A stretch of 64,000 nt of DNA from Paenibacillus sp. BJ-4 (GCF_020404765.1 NZ_JAIVEM010000027.1:186001-250000); one strand, 5' to 3'; counted from the first letter of the stretch, positions 1 through 8,047 are shown. Numbers and translations are program-made. Notes: a model not told the origin generated them from the letters alone.

Positions 1-408
1 CGCCCGGCCAATGGCCGCATAGCTGAGCAGCTTCCATAACGGATAATTCATGCATCCGGATAAAATCGTAAATATTTTAAACGGGATCGGAGTGAACGAT
101 CCGATCAGGATTGCGGCCTCGCCGCGGCGGGCAAATAAGTCGCTTGCCGAATCCAGCCATTTTTTCTTCATTACACTCCCCAAAACATGCTTTCCCGACA
201 CCTTGCCGATCCCATAACCGATCGGTGTCCCAAGCAGGCTTCCGGCAAAGCCAACCGTAGCGAGCCATAAAGCCGACTCCGGTTGCACCGCGCTTAAAGA
301 AAGCTGCAGGAAGAACGCCGGGATGGGGAAGATAATCGCATCGAGCATAGCGTGAATAAAAAGTCCCGTCGCTCCGAAGTTCTGTAAAAATTCCATAATT
401 TTATCCAT
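1..408 (-). CDS. DedA/VTT-family membrane protein, C-terminus cut by window edge
   Basis: The frame is open from an ATG at 408 down to base 1, giving 136 residues without a stop, so the 3' part lies outside the window. Visible hallmarks are an N-terminal hydrophobic run with FPIPAFFLQ, a Gly-rich GSLLGTPIGYGIG segment and the GSFTPIPFKIFTILSG stretch, which match the VTT (SNARE-associated/DedA) domain with its conserved Pro and basic residues. DedA proteins are polytopic inner-membrane proteins linked to lipid flipping and proton-motive-force homeostasis. A GGCGGG Shine-Dalgarno-like sequence precedes the ATG. It follows the YkoP-like gene on the same strand, so they may be co-transcribed. 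Exact subfamily is uncertain. Confidence 0.8.
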   Translation of the reverse strand, partial: MDKIMEFLQNFGATGLFIHAMLDAIIFPIPAFFLQLSLSAVQPESALWLATVGFAGSLLGTPIGYGIGKVSGKHVLGSVMKKKWLDSASDLFARRGEAAILIGSFTPIPFKIFTILSGCMNYPLWKLLSYAAIGRA

Positions 409-577
409 GAATGCCTATCCCGCCTTTGTTACAGAGCATGATGAAAAATAGGTTGCCTCTGGGTGGTATGGGTTTCCAATCGCTGTGTTCCAACTCCATA
501 CCGCCCTCCAGGAACTTACTCACCACGCTCTTAGTTTCTTTTGTTTTAATTAATTGGAGCTTGATTTGGGTAGACAT
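401..577 (-). CDS. possible 58-aa protein overlapping both neighbours
   Basis: An ATG at 577 opens a 58-codon frame that overlaps the 3' end of the YkoP-like gene and ends in a TAA lying inside the first codons of the DedA gene (the ATGGATAA overlap). The product begins MSTQIKLQLIKTKETKSVVS and ends in a Gly-rich tail. I recognise no family. The same frame stays open and acidic for about 40 codons upstream of this ATG without another start, so this could also be the displaced tail of a frameshifted gene. GGAG lies only two bases before the ATG, which is a poor spacing. Coupled translation into DedA is possible but unproven. Confidence 0.3.
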   Translation of the reverse strand: MSTQIKLQLIKTKETKSVVSKFLEGGMELEHSDWKPIPPRGNLFFIMLCNKGGIGIHG

Positions 578-1179
578 AACTCCTTTGAAACGGACTGTCT
601 CTTCATCGTCATAAATCGGTTCCTCAGCGAGCTGCGGGAGTGAATCAGCATCATCGGTATCAATTGTTCGGTCTTGCGGCCAATCCGCTTCTTGCCTTCA
701 GGGTGCATGACGGATAACAATAATCGTAGATAAGCCGTTGTAATGCGTTGGAACAGATCGGACTTCATCGGTTGTTGTTCGAAACCAAGACCATGTATCA
801 AACCACGATGAAGCAGCGTAATGCCGACTAACGCCTTCACCTCTCTGAACTCCGGCTGACTTGCGAATGCCTCGCTGATCTGCTGCATGGATTTCCGTGT
901 AAGCCGGGCCGTCATGAGCGCCGCGCGGTCTGAGTCTTCGGATTTGATCAGCATCAGAATCGTTTCATTATTGAGATGGAGTTCCCCGACCAGATCGCCT
1001 TTATCGATGATGGTGGAGTCCGCACAGACGATGCTCTCCCCTCGGTGTTTCTTAATCATGACTTTGCAAATTCCAAAGTGCGATGTATGCGAGCCGCGAA
1101 AGCGTGAAATCCAATCGAACCCTCTTTCCCACACCATCCAGACCGCCTGCATTGAAGATTTGCGTAAACGAAGCAACAT
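550..1179 (-). CDS. YkoP-like protein
   Basis: The 209-residue product carries the pattern of the YkoP family: an early CKVMIKKHRGESIVCADS segment, the IDKGDLVGELHLNNETI core, then EVKALVGITLLHRGLIHGLGFE and HPEGKKR near the C-terminus. The function of the family is not established; in Bacillus relatives it sits near polysaccharide or glycosyltransferase genes. I chose the ATG at 1179 because GAGGGG lies 11 bases upstream, whereas the in-frame GTG at 1191 abuts it. The last 20 residues look unlike the family and overlap a protein-like frame of the 58-codon gene, so a small frameshift near the 3' end is possible. It is upstream of and parallel to the DedA gene. Confidence 0.65.
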   Translation of the reverse strand: MLLRLRKSSMQAVWMVWERGFDWISRFRGSHTSHFGICKVMIKKHRGESIVCADSTIIDKGDLVGELHLNNETILMLIKSEDSDRAALMTARLTRKSMQQISEAFASQPEFREVKALVGITLLHRGLIHGLGFEQQPMKSDLFQRITTAYLRLLLSVMHPEGKKRIGRKTEQLIPMMLIHSRSSLRNRFMTMKRQSVSKELCLPKSSSN

Positions 1180-1529
1180 TGATCCAACCACCCCTCATTC
1201 TTATTTTAATCGACAAATTCCATTGAAATTGTCAAACTGAAATAATATTTCTATGTGAATTCCTTATTTCTGTTAACTTTATGATAGAGGATTTAACCAA
1301 AAGAGCATACGGGCTGAGGTACTGGTTGGTGGCCCGTCTTGAGACGGGGCCGGATACATCCGGTTGCCTACTGTATATGATTAAGTATGAAAAACAAAGC
1401 ATAATTAAACGTAAAGAAATTCTTAAGAAAAGGTTAATTTTCGTTTGGGGTTGGGGGGGCCGTCACCCAATTTGATGCACATCGCTGATCGCTCAAGTTT
1501 AATTTGATATATAAGTGCGACCAAAAATA
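1180..1529. other. intergenic stretch with two short hairpins
   Basis: No convincing gene is seen. Two adjacent G/C-rich stem-loops occur: GCCCGTC (1332-1338) against GACGGGGC (1343-1350), and CCGGAT (1350-1355) against ATCCGG (1358-1363). No T-run follows on either strand, so these are not clear terminators. They lie about 150 bases upstream of the YkoP-like gene, so a structured leader is possible, but the sequence does not match a riboswitch class I know. Confidence 0.3.
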
Positions 1530-1919
1530 ATTTCGTTACATGCTAGTTGAGATTCATTTGTACTCCTAACAATCAAATCAGGTAATACTGATAGGATGGC
1601 TTTTCCTTCTGAAAAGTCCGGATGATCCGAATCACATCGGTACGATGCTGATCGGAAACCTTCAATTGAAGCAGTGTGCAGCACGTGCCGGGAAAATGAC
1701 GGAAAGTCCCCTCATAGACATCTTCTTCAACAAACCCTGCAACCTAAGGATTCGTCGCCCTCTTACGGCCGAAGCTAAACAATTCGTTCAGTTCTGCGTC
1801 TATTGCCAGAGAGGCATGGTATAAGGAGCGGCGGTAAACTTTTTGATCAGCGTTGTGAACTATGTGCCGGTATCGGTCAGCAACACATATCGATAAGCCG
1901 GTAGCCTATACGCTTCCAT
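1530..1919 (-). pseudogene. decayed YiiX/YebB-like permuted NlpC/P60-type hydrolase
   Basis: Reading leftward from an ATG at 1919 gives YRYVLLTDTGT, then a stop where the family normally has W, followed by FTTLIKKFTAAPY. A frameshift then leads to HASLAIDAELNELFSFGRK, another stop, VAGFVEEDVYEGTFRHFPG, and KEKPSYQYYLI with a TGA before LLGVQMNLN. Together these fragments rebuild the N-terminal two thirds of the YiiX-like family of papain-fold hydrolases, including the catalytic His in the APYNHAS-type motif (the preceding N is lost at the frameshift). The Cys-containing FCSQFV-type part is not recognisable. Three stops and a frameshift show it is dead. Confidence rests on pattern memory of the family. 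Confidence 0.6.
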
Positions 1920-2067
1920 AAGGAAGCCGACAGTATTCTTTTACTGTCAGTATCCAAATATCCCCCATCCCCCTTTTGTTTAACAGTTTAAGGAAACACT
2001 CAAACTTTGGTAAGGTAAGTATCAGAGTAGCAAATAGGTCGGAATGGTATTGAAAATCTGCCATATA

Positions 2068-2208
2068 CTAATTCTGATATTCGATGTTTCGTAAGGGGCG
2101 ATTTCTTGCCGTCTGACCCTCTGCGTGGACAGTTCCATAAGCCAGTGTACCCGCCAATATAGCTATTAAAGTAAGTGCCACTCCTTTTTGAATGGTGAAT
2201 GATTTTAT
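2068..2208 (-). pseudogene. 46-codon signal-peptide ORF with ATA in the start position
   Basis: A GGAG sequence is followed nine bases later by ATA, then KSFTIQKGVALTLIAILAG and TLAYGTVHAEGQTARNRP, ending at TAG (2068). The hydrophobic core and A-x-A-like VHA end look like a Sec signal peptide of a small secreted protein. No ATG, GTG or TTG is available at the correct spacing, so the start codon seems to have changed from ATG to ATA, silencing or weakening the gene. The frame stays open for more than 30 codons past the TAG, which may also be a later mutation. No family recognised. Confidence 0.4.
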
Positions 2209-2310
2209 AACGCAATCGCTCCTATTATTTTAGAATGTTGTTCTGCTTTACCCCCTCACCTTACCTCCGATATTGTTAAATCGAACAGTGATAAAACCGC
2301 CAAGCTTTGA

Positions 2311-2363
2311 TGACATCGTACTTGGACCTGTCACATATACCGCATGACAAACTGTCAACTGTC
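2311..2363. repeat. cluster of TGACA/TGTCA half-sites upstream of the fused kinase-regulator
   Basis: TGACA at 2311 and 2345 and TGTCA at 2329 and 2353 occur within about 50 bases; the last two form TGACA-AAC-TGTCA (2345-2357), and AACTGTC is tandemly repeated at 2351-2363. They lie 150-200 bases before the gene starting at 2511. NarL/LuxR-type regulators often bind short inverted half-sites, so this could be an autoregulatory operator. The remaining 2209-2510 stretch shows nothing else I can name. Confidence 0.25.
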
Positions 2364-2510
2364 TTATATGACGTGCTTGCTAAGCTACGTTCTAACCGCT
2401 GTTAGCCCACCCTCTTTCGCTTGACGGATCGGGAAGTTATATTGCATGATAGGTGTCTGAATCATTCGGAAATTGGTTTGCAAAAAAATATAAAAAGGTG
2501 TGCGTAATTC

Positions 2511-4304
2511 GTGTTCTCGAAAATGAAAAAAAGGTTCTGGTATGATTGGATACTTGTGGCCATACGAACGCTTTGGCTGGTCATTATCGCAAGCGCTGGT
2601 TTTGTCGATCCGTCATTGACCGTTGTGTCGCTTTGGGTTGTACTTTCTCTTGCTTTCGTCGTTTATCTCGTTCCATTAATCATCCTCTATAGGAAAGAAG
2701 ACTGGTATCTCACAATCGAAGTCACGGTAACGGGCTTTTTTTATCTTTATTTAGCCTACGCAGCCCCGGGATTGCTTTGGTCTTTTGTTTTACTCGTGAT
2801 AACTATCGGCTTGACGAGCAGTCGAAGAACCTATGTGTGGACAGGTATCCTTAGCGGAATCGTATTCCCGGTATTGAACGGTTGGATTACTGATCGTCTC
2901 CCGTATGAGTCTATCGTTAGCCGCAGCCTTGGTTTTGCCATCGGCTTCGCGTTTAATATTTTAATTCAGTCCCATAAGCAAGCCCGAATTATTCAAGAGC
3001 AAAAGCTGTTGCTGGAGCAGCATATTAAGCGGATTGAGGAACTTACGCTGATGGAGGAGCGCAGCCGGCTGTCACATGAGCTGAATGACACGATTGGCCA
3101 TACGCTTACCTCGCTCATCGTCGGCGTCGAATCACTGCGATCGTCGGTACCAGATGCGCAAATAGAGAGGATCGATTCGCTTGTCGGAATCGCCCAACAC
3201 AGTCTGGTTGATATCCGAAAGCATCTGCATCAGCTCTGTCATACTCCGTTGAACCATTCGTTAAGTGAATCGCTGCGGCAACTAACTGAAGATTTTATGA
3301 AGTCAACAGGTATAACGGTCAAATTCCGTGTGATCGGCACTGAGACTCTCGTTATGCAGAAAATTAACATTTGTTTATATCGTTGCCTTCAAGAGTCTCT
3401 AACTAACGCGGTTCGGCACGGCAAGGCGAGCGTAATATCCGCTCAGTTACATTTCAATAGTCAGCAGCTTCGATTACAGATCGAAGATAACGGCATCGGA
3501 ATGGAAGAAATCCAATTTAGATTTGGGCTCAATAGAATGAAAGAACGACTTGAACTATTTCACGGCACGGTGTCCGTGCACTCCGAGTCAGGAGAAGGAA
3601 CTTTCGTCATATGTAATATTCCGTTGCAGACAGAGCCTGTACAAGATGCGATCCGCCTGCTGATCGTTGATGACCAGATGATCATTACCGACAGCTTGAA
3701 GCAAATTTTTGATCAGCATGCTGATTTTAACGTCGTTGGTACAGCCGGGGACGGGCGCGAAGCATTAGAACATTGTGATCGCTCCCAACCAGATATCGTG
3801 CTAATGGATATTCGTATGCAGGGAATGGGCGGGATTGAAGCTTTACTTGAGATGAAACAACGATGGCCTGATATGAAGGTTGTGTTCATGACAACGTTTA
3901 AGGATTCCTTGCAGGCAGCAACTGCATTGGAGCGCGGGGCAGAAGGCTACATGCTGAAGTCGATTCATCCGCGGGAGATGAAGGAAGCCTTGAAACTTAT
4001 TTATAATGGAGGAACCTGGATCGACCAATCAGTCGCTACGCGAGTTTTCGAAGAGATGAAGCGTCAACGTGAGCAGTTGGAGAAAATCGGTTCAAGTCAG
4101 GTAAACTACCCGTACGGGCTTACGAAACGCGAGATGGAGATTCTGGAGCATCTGTCGAGCGGACTGCGCTACAAATCGATCGCCGCCAAGCTATTTTTAT
4201 CGGAGGGAACGATCCGCAATTACTGCTCGATTCTCTACTCGAAACTGGGCGTCAACAACCGCGAAGAAGCAATAGAAATGGCGCGAATGAAGAATATCGT
4301 GTAG
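2511..4304 (+). CDS. fused NarL-type histidine kinase and LuxR-type response regulator
   Basis: One 597-residue chain holds a full two-component pathway. Residues 1-150 contain about five hydrophobic membrane segments. Residues 160-240 are a coiled coil and HisKA_3 domain, with the phospho-acceptor H189 in LSHELNDTIGH. Residues 290-375 form the ATPase domain with TNAVRHGK and EDNGIGM. Residues 382-500 are a receiver with DD near the start, D433 in VLMDIRM and K483. Residues 535-590 are a LuxR helix-turn-helix (LTKREMEILEHLSSG). Kinase and regulator are normally separate genes in this family. The GTG at 2511 was kept because AAGGTG lies ten bases upstream. No partner gene adjoins it, and its targets are unknown. 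Confidence 0.9.
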   Translation: MFSKMKKRFWYDWILVAIRTLWLVIIASAGFVDPSLTVVSLWVVLSLAFVVYLVPLIILYRKEDWYLTIEVTVTGFFYLYLAYAAPGLLWSFVLLVITIGLTSSRRTYVWTGILSGIVFPVLNGWITDRLPYESIVSRSLGFAIGFAFNILIQSHKQARIIQEQKLLLEQHIKRIEELTLMEERSRLSHELNDTIGHTLTSLIVGVESLRSSVPDAQIERIDSLVGIAQHSLVDIRKHLHQLCHTPLNHSLSESLRQLTEDFMKSTGITVKFRVIGTETLVMQKINICLYRCLQESLTNAVRHGKASVISAQLHFNSQQLRLQIEDNGIGMEEIQFRFGLNRMKERLELFHGTVSVHSESGEGTFVICNIPLQTEPVQDAIRLLIVDDQMIITDSLKQIFDQHADFNVVGTAGDGREALEHCDRSQPDIVLMDIRMQGMGGIEALLEMKQRWPDMKVVFMTTFKDSLQAATALERGAEGYMLKSIHPREMKEALKLIYNGGTWIDQSVATRVFEEMKRQREQLEKIGSSQVNYPYGLTKREMEILEHLSSGLRYKSIAAKLFLSEGTIRNYCSILYSKLGVNNREEAIEMARMKNIV

Positions 4305-4392
4305 CTGGAGAATTTCCCGATGGTACTCACGATATAGGGGCCACCTCACGAAACGGAAAAAATCGTACGCTAAGCAATGCGTTGCAGAAAAA

Positions 4393-4420
4393 AACCGGAC
4401 CCTTACAGGGGAATCCGGTT
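4393..4420 (-). terminator. intrinsic terminator, leftward
   Basis: AACCGGA (4393-4399) pairs with TCCGGTT (4414-4420), with an inner CCC/GGG pair. Read on the minus strand the stem is followed directly by a run of T. It would end leftward transcription arriving from the VOC region. Confidence 0.6.
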
Positions 4421-4758
4421 CTCGTCATAGCAGCAAGTGAAGTTGAACTATCGTACCCGTTAGTTGAGTCCCTTTAATTTGGTTTTACATTGATTTCCGT
4501 TAAAGTTCATGCATCATGAATTCCCACCGAGTTAAGGCAGCTTGCTGCCGGCCGCGATGCGGTTAGTCGGTGCGGATGTGTCCCGGCAATTACTTCCTCG
4601 TTCCTTGTTTCCGGGACCGAGGGTCGCCCAGACCCGGAGCGTGAATGCGGTGTTTATATGATGCACCCGACTTCTTCGAGATACTTTCACACTGCTTTTC
4701 TGTTTCTATTTTTACTCTAGTAATGTATATTTCAGTTAAGTCTTCTTTTAAACGCCAC
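4421..4758. other. gene-free stretch, partly GC-rich, possible mobile-element remnant
   Basis: No intact gene is seen. Bases about 4525-4680 are distinctly richer in G and C than the flanking AT-rich DNA, and on the minus strand give a roughly 50-codon open stretch ending at a TAA, without a recognisable domain. The sharp change in composition next to a broken VOC gene suggests a leftover of an inserted element, but I cannot name it. Confidence 0.25.
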
Positions 4759-5211
4759 TTATTTATTACCGAGTTGTTCCGCCAAACCGATTAGAAGTCC
4801 TTCATTTCCACGAATGTAGCAGAGCCGATACGAGTCCTCGTACTGAACCACTTCGCCAACGAGCTGAGCACCATACTTAGTGAGTCTGGATACCATTTCG
4901 TCAATGTCTTCAACGGTGAACATGACGCGTAGATAACCGAGGGCATTTACAGGAGCAGTTCGGTGATCTTATATAGTAGGTGGGGTGAGAAATCGCGAAA
5001 GTTCAAGTCGGCTGTGGCCATCTGGGGTAACCATCATAGCAATCTCTACACACTGTGAACCCAGCCCGATTACGCGACCAGCCCATTCACCTTCGACAGT
5101 AGCTCGCCCTTCGAGCTTCAAGCCAATCTCCTCGAAGAAAGAGATTGCGTCATCAAGGGATTCTACAACGATGCCAACATTGTCCATTCTTAGTAATTTG
5201 TTTTTTGCCAT
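4759..5211 (-). pseudogene. VOC (glyoxalase/bleomycin-resistance) family gene with one in-frame stop
   Basis: The frame starts MAKNKLLRMDNVGIVVESLD and reads through FFEEIGLKLEGRATVEGEW to LSRFLTPPTI, then meets TAA at 4969-4971. The same frame continues DHRTAPVNALGYLRVMFTVE to a proper end LAEQLGNK at 4759. Together the two halves give about 150 residues, the usual length of this VOC subfamily, and the sequence across the stop is what an intact member would have. A single substitution from a Ser or Gln codon explains the break. The intact family binds a metal and acts on small molecules. A sequencing error is possible but the flanks are otherwise clean. Confidence 0.8.
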
Positions 5212-5599
5212 AGTTTTATCTCCTTATGTGTACAAATTTATTACCTGATCATCTTCATATTTATTCTATCAATAATTACCAATTCCTTCCAAACGATTAA
5301 CATCTTGTCACAGTTCATGATAACAAAGATAAGTCACAGTATAGTAAAATGTGAAATTTGGTTTTCGGATATGTCATATTAACTTTTATTCTACGAAATT
5401 CAATTCGTAATTACCTTAATAAGATCGTTTTACGTAATAAAATTACGTAGATACCCCTTTTCTAAACTCCTAATATTTTTATACTTCAACAATTCGGAGT
5501 TACGATATTATCTCCTGCTTATTATTTTTGATCATTAAACTAAACTGCCCGTTAGCTTAATACCATCGGTCAGTCTACAACTTTATTTTCACAACAAAA
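5212..5599. other. AT-rich intergenic region, no feature recognised
   Basis: About 390 AT-rich bases separate the VOC pseudogene from the terminator of the luxS operon. I see no open frame with a ribosome site and no recognisable riboswitch. The promoter of the VOC gene would lie at its left end. Confidence 0.4.
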
Positions 5600-5634
5600 A
5601 TAGTTCAAACCATGATAACCATGGTTTGAACTAT
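5600..5634 (-). terminator. terminator of the luxS-SDR-metQ-like operon
   Basis: A perfect 15-bp inverted repeat, ATAGTTCAAACCATG (5600-5614) and its complement (5620-5634), has a 5-base loop. On the minus strand it is followed by TTTTTG. It begins nine bases after the stop codon of the lipoprotein gene. Confidence 0.85.
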
Positions 5635-5642
5635 GCTTTTAC

Positions 5643-6524
5643 TCATTTTGTAGTTTGTCCTTCCAAATAAGAAACAGGCTCTTTAACCTCTACTTTGGTG
5701 CCGCCAAATTCATCTTTAATGTATTTTTGAGTATCCTCGTTATGGTAGAGAGCCGCTAATTTTTGCAGTCCTTTGTCATTTTCCTTATCGGATGTAGTAA
5801 CCAGGATGTTAATATTGTTCTTGGTCGCCTGACTGATTTCTTCGTGGAACAAGGAATCTTTCAGTACATTCAGGCCACCCTCTAAAGCAATCGTATTCCC
5901 GATCAATACCAAGCCCACATCTTGAATGACACGCGGTCCTGTTTTATCGTCGATCAACTCGAATTTCAGGTGTTTAGGATTGCTGGTAATATCATTGACT
6001 GTACCCAGGGCATCATCAAAGTCAGCTTTAAGCTTAATTAAACCAGCTGCCTCCAACAGCTTCAAACCTCTTGCTGTATTGGCCGGGTTATCTGCCAAAG
6101 CGACCAAAGCCCCGTCAGTCACTTCATCAATGCTTTTAAATTTTTGTGAATAAATCCCCATGGGCTCCAGATAGGTTGTGGCTATAGCCTTCAAATCCGC
6201 TTTGCTCTCATGGTTGTAGCTAACCAGATACGCCCACGATTGGAATGCATTCACGTCCACATCGCCGTCCCGGGTCGCATTGTTCGTCTCGATTCCACCG
6301 TTAATTTCTTTCACCTGAATGTCCAGCTTGGCATCCTTGGCTGCCTGAGATTGGGCAATATGCTTCCAAATCTGGGCATCAGAGCCCATCGAGCCGATAA
6401 CTATTTTTTGCGTTTCCGAGCCGGAAGCGGAGCTGGAGCCGTTACTTTCAGTGCTTTTATTACCGCATCCTGCGGCTACTAATAATAAACTAATTCCTAA
6501 TAGTACAGCGAATGATTTCTTCAT
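5643..6524 (-). CDS. MetQ/NlpA-family substrate-binding lipoprotein
   Basis: The 293-residue product has a lipoprotein signal ending VAAGC (Cys20), a Ser-rich spacer, and then the MetQ/NlpA fold with KIVIGSMGSDAQIW, the EINGGIETNNATRDGDVDVN region and AFQSWAYL. Homologues bind D/L-methionine or related compounds for an ABC importer. No ATPase (metN) or permease (metI) gene is nearby, so it either feeds a transporter encoded elsewhere or binds another ligand. It is the last gene of a three-gene operon after luxS and an SDR gene (29-base gap), which suggests a tie to the activated-methyl cycle or to a luxS-derived product. Confidence 0.85.
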   Translation of the reverse strand: MKKSFAVLLGISLLLVAAGCGNKSTESNGSSSASGSETQKIVIGSMGSDAQIWKHIAQSQAAKDAKLDIQVKEINGGIETNNATRDGDVDVNAFQSWAYLVSYNHESKADLKAIATTYLEPMGIYSQKFKSIDEVTDGALVALADNPANTARGLKLLEAAGLIKLKADFDDALGTVNDITSNPKHLKFELIDDKTGPRVIQDVGLVLIGNTIALEGGLNVLKDSLFHEEISQATKNNINILVTTSDKENDKGLQKLAALYHNEDTQKYIKDEFGGTKVEVKEPVSYLEGQTTK

Positions 6525-6553
6525 CTATATTTCCCCCAGATCATGCTAGTATG

Positions 6554-7324
6554 CTAGTGCATCGTCATTCCGCCTGTAACATTAATCGCTTGTCCCGTCA
6601 TATATGCGGAGAGGGGACTTGCCAGAAACAGCACCACATTGGCGACATCCTCCACCTCGGCCGTTCTGCCCAAAGGTACCTGCGAGCAGTCTTCCTCGTA
6701 TATTTCTTGAGCAGTCATTCCGCGAATGATGCCCCCTTCAATTCGTTCACGATGTTTCATCGGTGTTTCTACAATGCCGGGACATACGGCGTTTACCAAA
6801 ATGTTATGCGCAGCAAGCTCAATAGCCATCACCTTGGTCAAGCCAAGAACCGCATGTTTGGAGGCACAATATCCACCCATGGCCCGATAACCATTTTTTC
6901 CAGCCTGCGAGGCGATCTGAATAATTCGTCCTGGTTTATGTGCATCCACCATTTCTTTGGCAAAACGTTTGGACGCTACATACAATCCGGTTGAATTGAT
7001 TGAAAATACTTTCTCCCAGTCGGCTAATTCGGAGTCAATGACATAATCCATCGTAGAAGTGCCAGCGCAGTTCACCAATATATCAGGAACTCCCGCTTTG
7101 CTGAACAGTACATTGCACCATCTTTCGATATCATCCGGCTGGGATATGTCCAAATGGGTTTCAATCAACTGCGGATTGATCACTCTATACGGTTCTTCAT
7201 AAGAAATATCAGCAGAAATTACCTTAGCTCCGCTTTGAATGAAAAGCTCCACAATCCCCTTGCCTATACCTGACTTGCCACCTGTCACTACCGCTGTCTG
7301 ATTAGATAGGTCAATCGAAATCAT
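6554..7324 (-). CDS. short-chain dehydrogenase/reductase
   Basis: This 256-residue classical SDR has the nucleotide-binding TGGKSGIGKG motif near residue 15, NCAG near residue 86, and a catalytic Ser with YCASK. An acidic residue at the end of the second strand (ISADIS) suggests NAD rather than NADP. The sequence is closest in feel to sorbitol, butanediol or glucose/ribitol dehydrogenases; the C-terminal TGQAINVTGGMTMH is typical. The substrate is unknown. It sits five bases after luxS and 29 bases before a MetQ-like lipoprotein gene, so it could act on a sugar-like product of LuxS chemistry, which is inference. Confidence 0.85.
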   Translation of the reverse strand: MISIDLSNQTAVVTGGKSGIGKGIVELFIQSGAKVISADISYEEPYRVINPQLIETHLDISQPDDIERWCNVLFSKAGVPDILVNCAGTSTMDYVIDSELADWEKVFSINSTGLYVASKRFAKEMVDAHKPGRIIQIASQAGKNGYRAMGGYCASKHAVLGLTKVMAIELAAHNILVNAVCPGIVETPMKHRERIEGGIIRGMTAQEIYEEDCSQVPLGRTAEVEDVANVVLFLASPLSAYMTGQAINVTGGMTMH

Positions 7325-7329
7325 AGATT

Positions 7330-7791
7330 TTAAAATACTCTTTCAAAAGGATCGCGGCTAATGCCAGCCTCCAATACAATCTTCACATATTCCTGCGCGG
7401 AGAAAAGGGAGTGGTCCTTGTAGTTTCCGCATTCCAAAGCCGTAACCGCCGGAACCTCTGTCGTTTCCAGAATTCGTTTCAACGTTTTTTCCAGTGCAGT
7501 TGCGATTTCCTCAGGCTCATGTTCATTCCATAAAATCAGGTAAAATCCCGTTCTACATCCCATCGGAGAAATATCAATAATGCCTTTGATTTCATCTCTC
7601 AAATACGTCGCCAATAAGTGCTCCAACGTATGTACAGCGGCTGTTGGAAGTGCATCTTCATTCGGCTGCAAAAATCTCAAATCATACTTTTGGACCGTGC
7701 TTCCTTTTTCGTCATGCTCTACTCCGGCTGCTCTTACATAAGGAGCTTTTACAATCGTGTGATCTAATTGAAAACTTTCTACTTTCGCCAT
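7330..7791 (-). CDS. luxS: S-ribosylhomocysteine lyase LuxS
   Basis: LuxS splits S-ribosylhomocysteine into homocysteine and DPD, the precursor of autoinducer-2, in the cytoplasm. The 153-residue product carries the metal ligands H54 and H58 in HTLEHLLA and C121 in ECGNYKDHS, and the catalytic C79 in SPMGCRTGF. The ATG at 7791 (MAKVESFQ) is preferred over ATGs 9 and 15 bases upstream because GAGG lies nine bases before it. It leads an operon with an SDR and a MetQ-like lipoprotein. The length is slightly short between residues 60 and 75 but otherwise normal. Confidence 0.97.
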   Translation of the reverse strand: MAKVESFQLDHTIVKAPYVRAAGVEHDEKGSTVQKYDLRFLQPNEDALPTAAVHTLEHLLATYLRDEIKGIIDISPMGCRTGFYLILWNEHEPEEIATALEKTLKRILETTEVPAVTALECGNYKDHSLFSAQEYVKIVLEAGISRDPFERVF

Positions 7792-7950
7792 TTTTCTCAT
7801 CCTCATTTTCTGTGTATTTTATATTTAAGCATTTTGCATAATTCTAAAAATCAGATGCCCCAAATCAGCATTTTTGTAATTATACATCGGTTTACTCGGT
7901 TTTACCACCATAATTATTTGTTTTTTTTACTTCGCATGCCCTGATCTCCT

Positions 7951-7980
7951 TTGCCTGCGGGTTTTGACATAGTGTACAAT
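7951..7980 (+). promoter_or_regulatory. likely sigma-A promoter of the small alarmone synthetase gene
   Basis: TTGCCT (7951-7956) and TACAAT (7975-7980) are separated by 18 bases, about 68 bases before the GTG start. An alternative TTGACA at 7964 has no well-placed -10. The region is shared with the divergent luxS operon. Confidence 0.4.
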
Positions 7981-8047
7981 ATATAAGGTAGTGCCTGTTT
8001 ACGAAATAGAACGAGGACATCGTAAGCCTCATTGAGGAGAATGCCCT

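Noticed and set aside
1329-1364. Possible riboswitch upstream of the YkoP-like gene
   Set aside because: Two hairpins are visible but no conserved core of a known class and no terminator or sequestered ribosome site follows.
4525-4690. Possible IS or intron remnant
   Set aside because: Composition shift only; no terminal repeats, transposase motif or intron domain V could be recognised.
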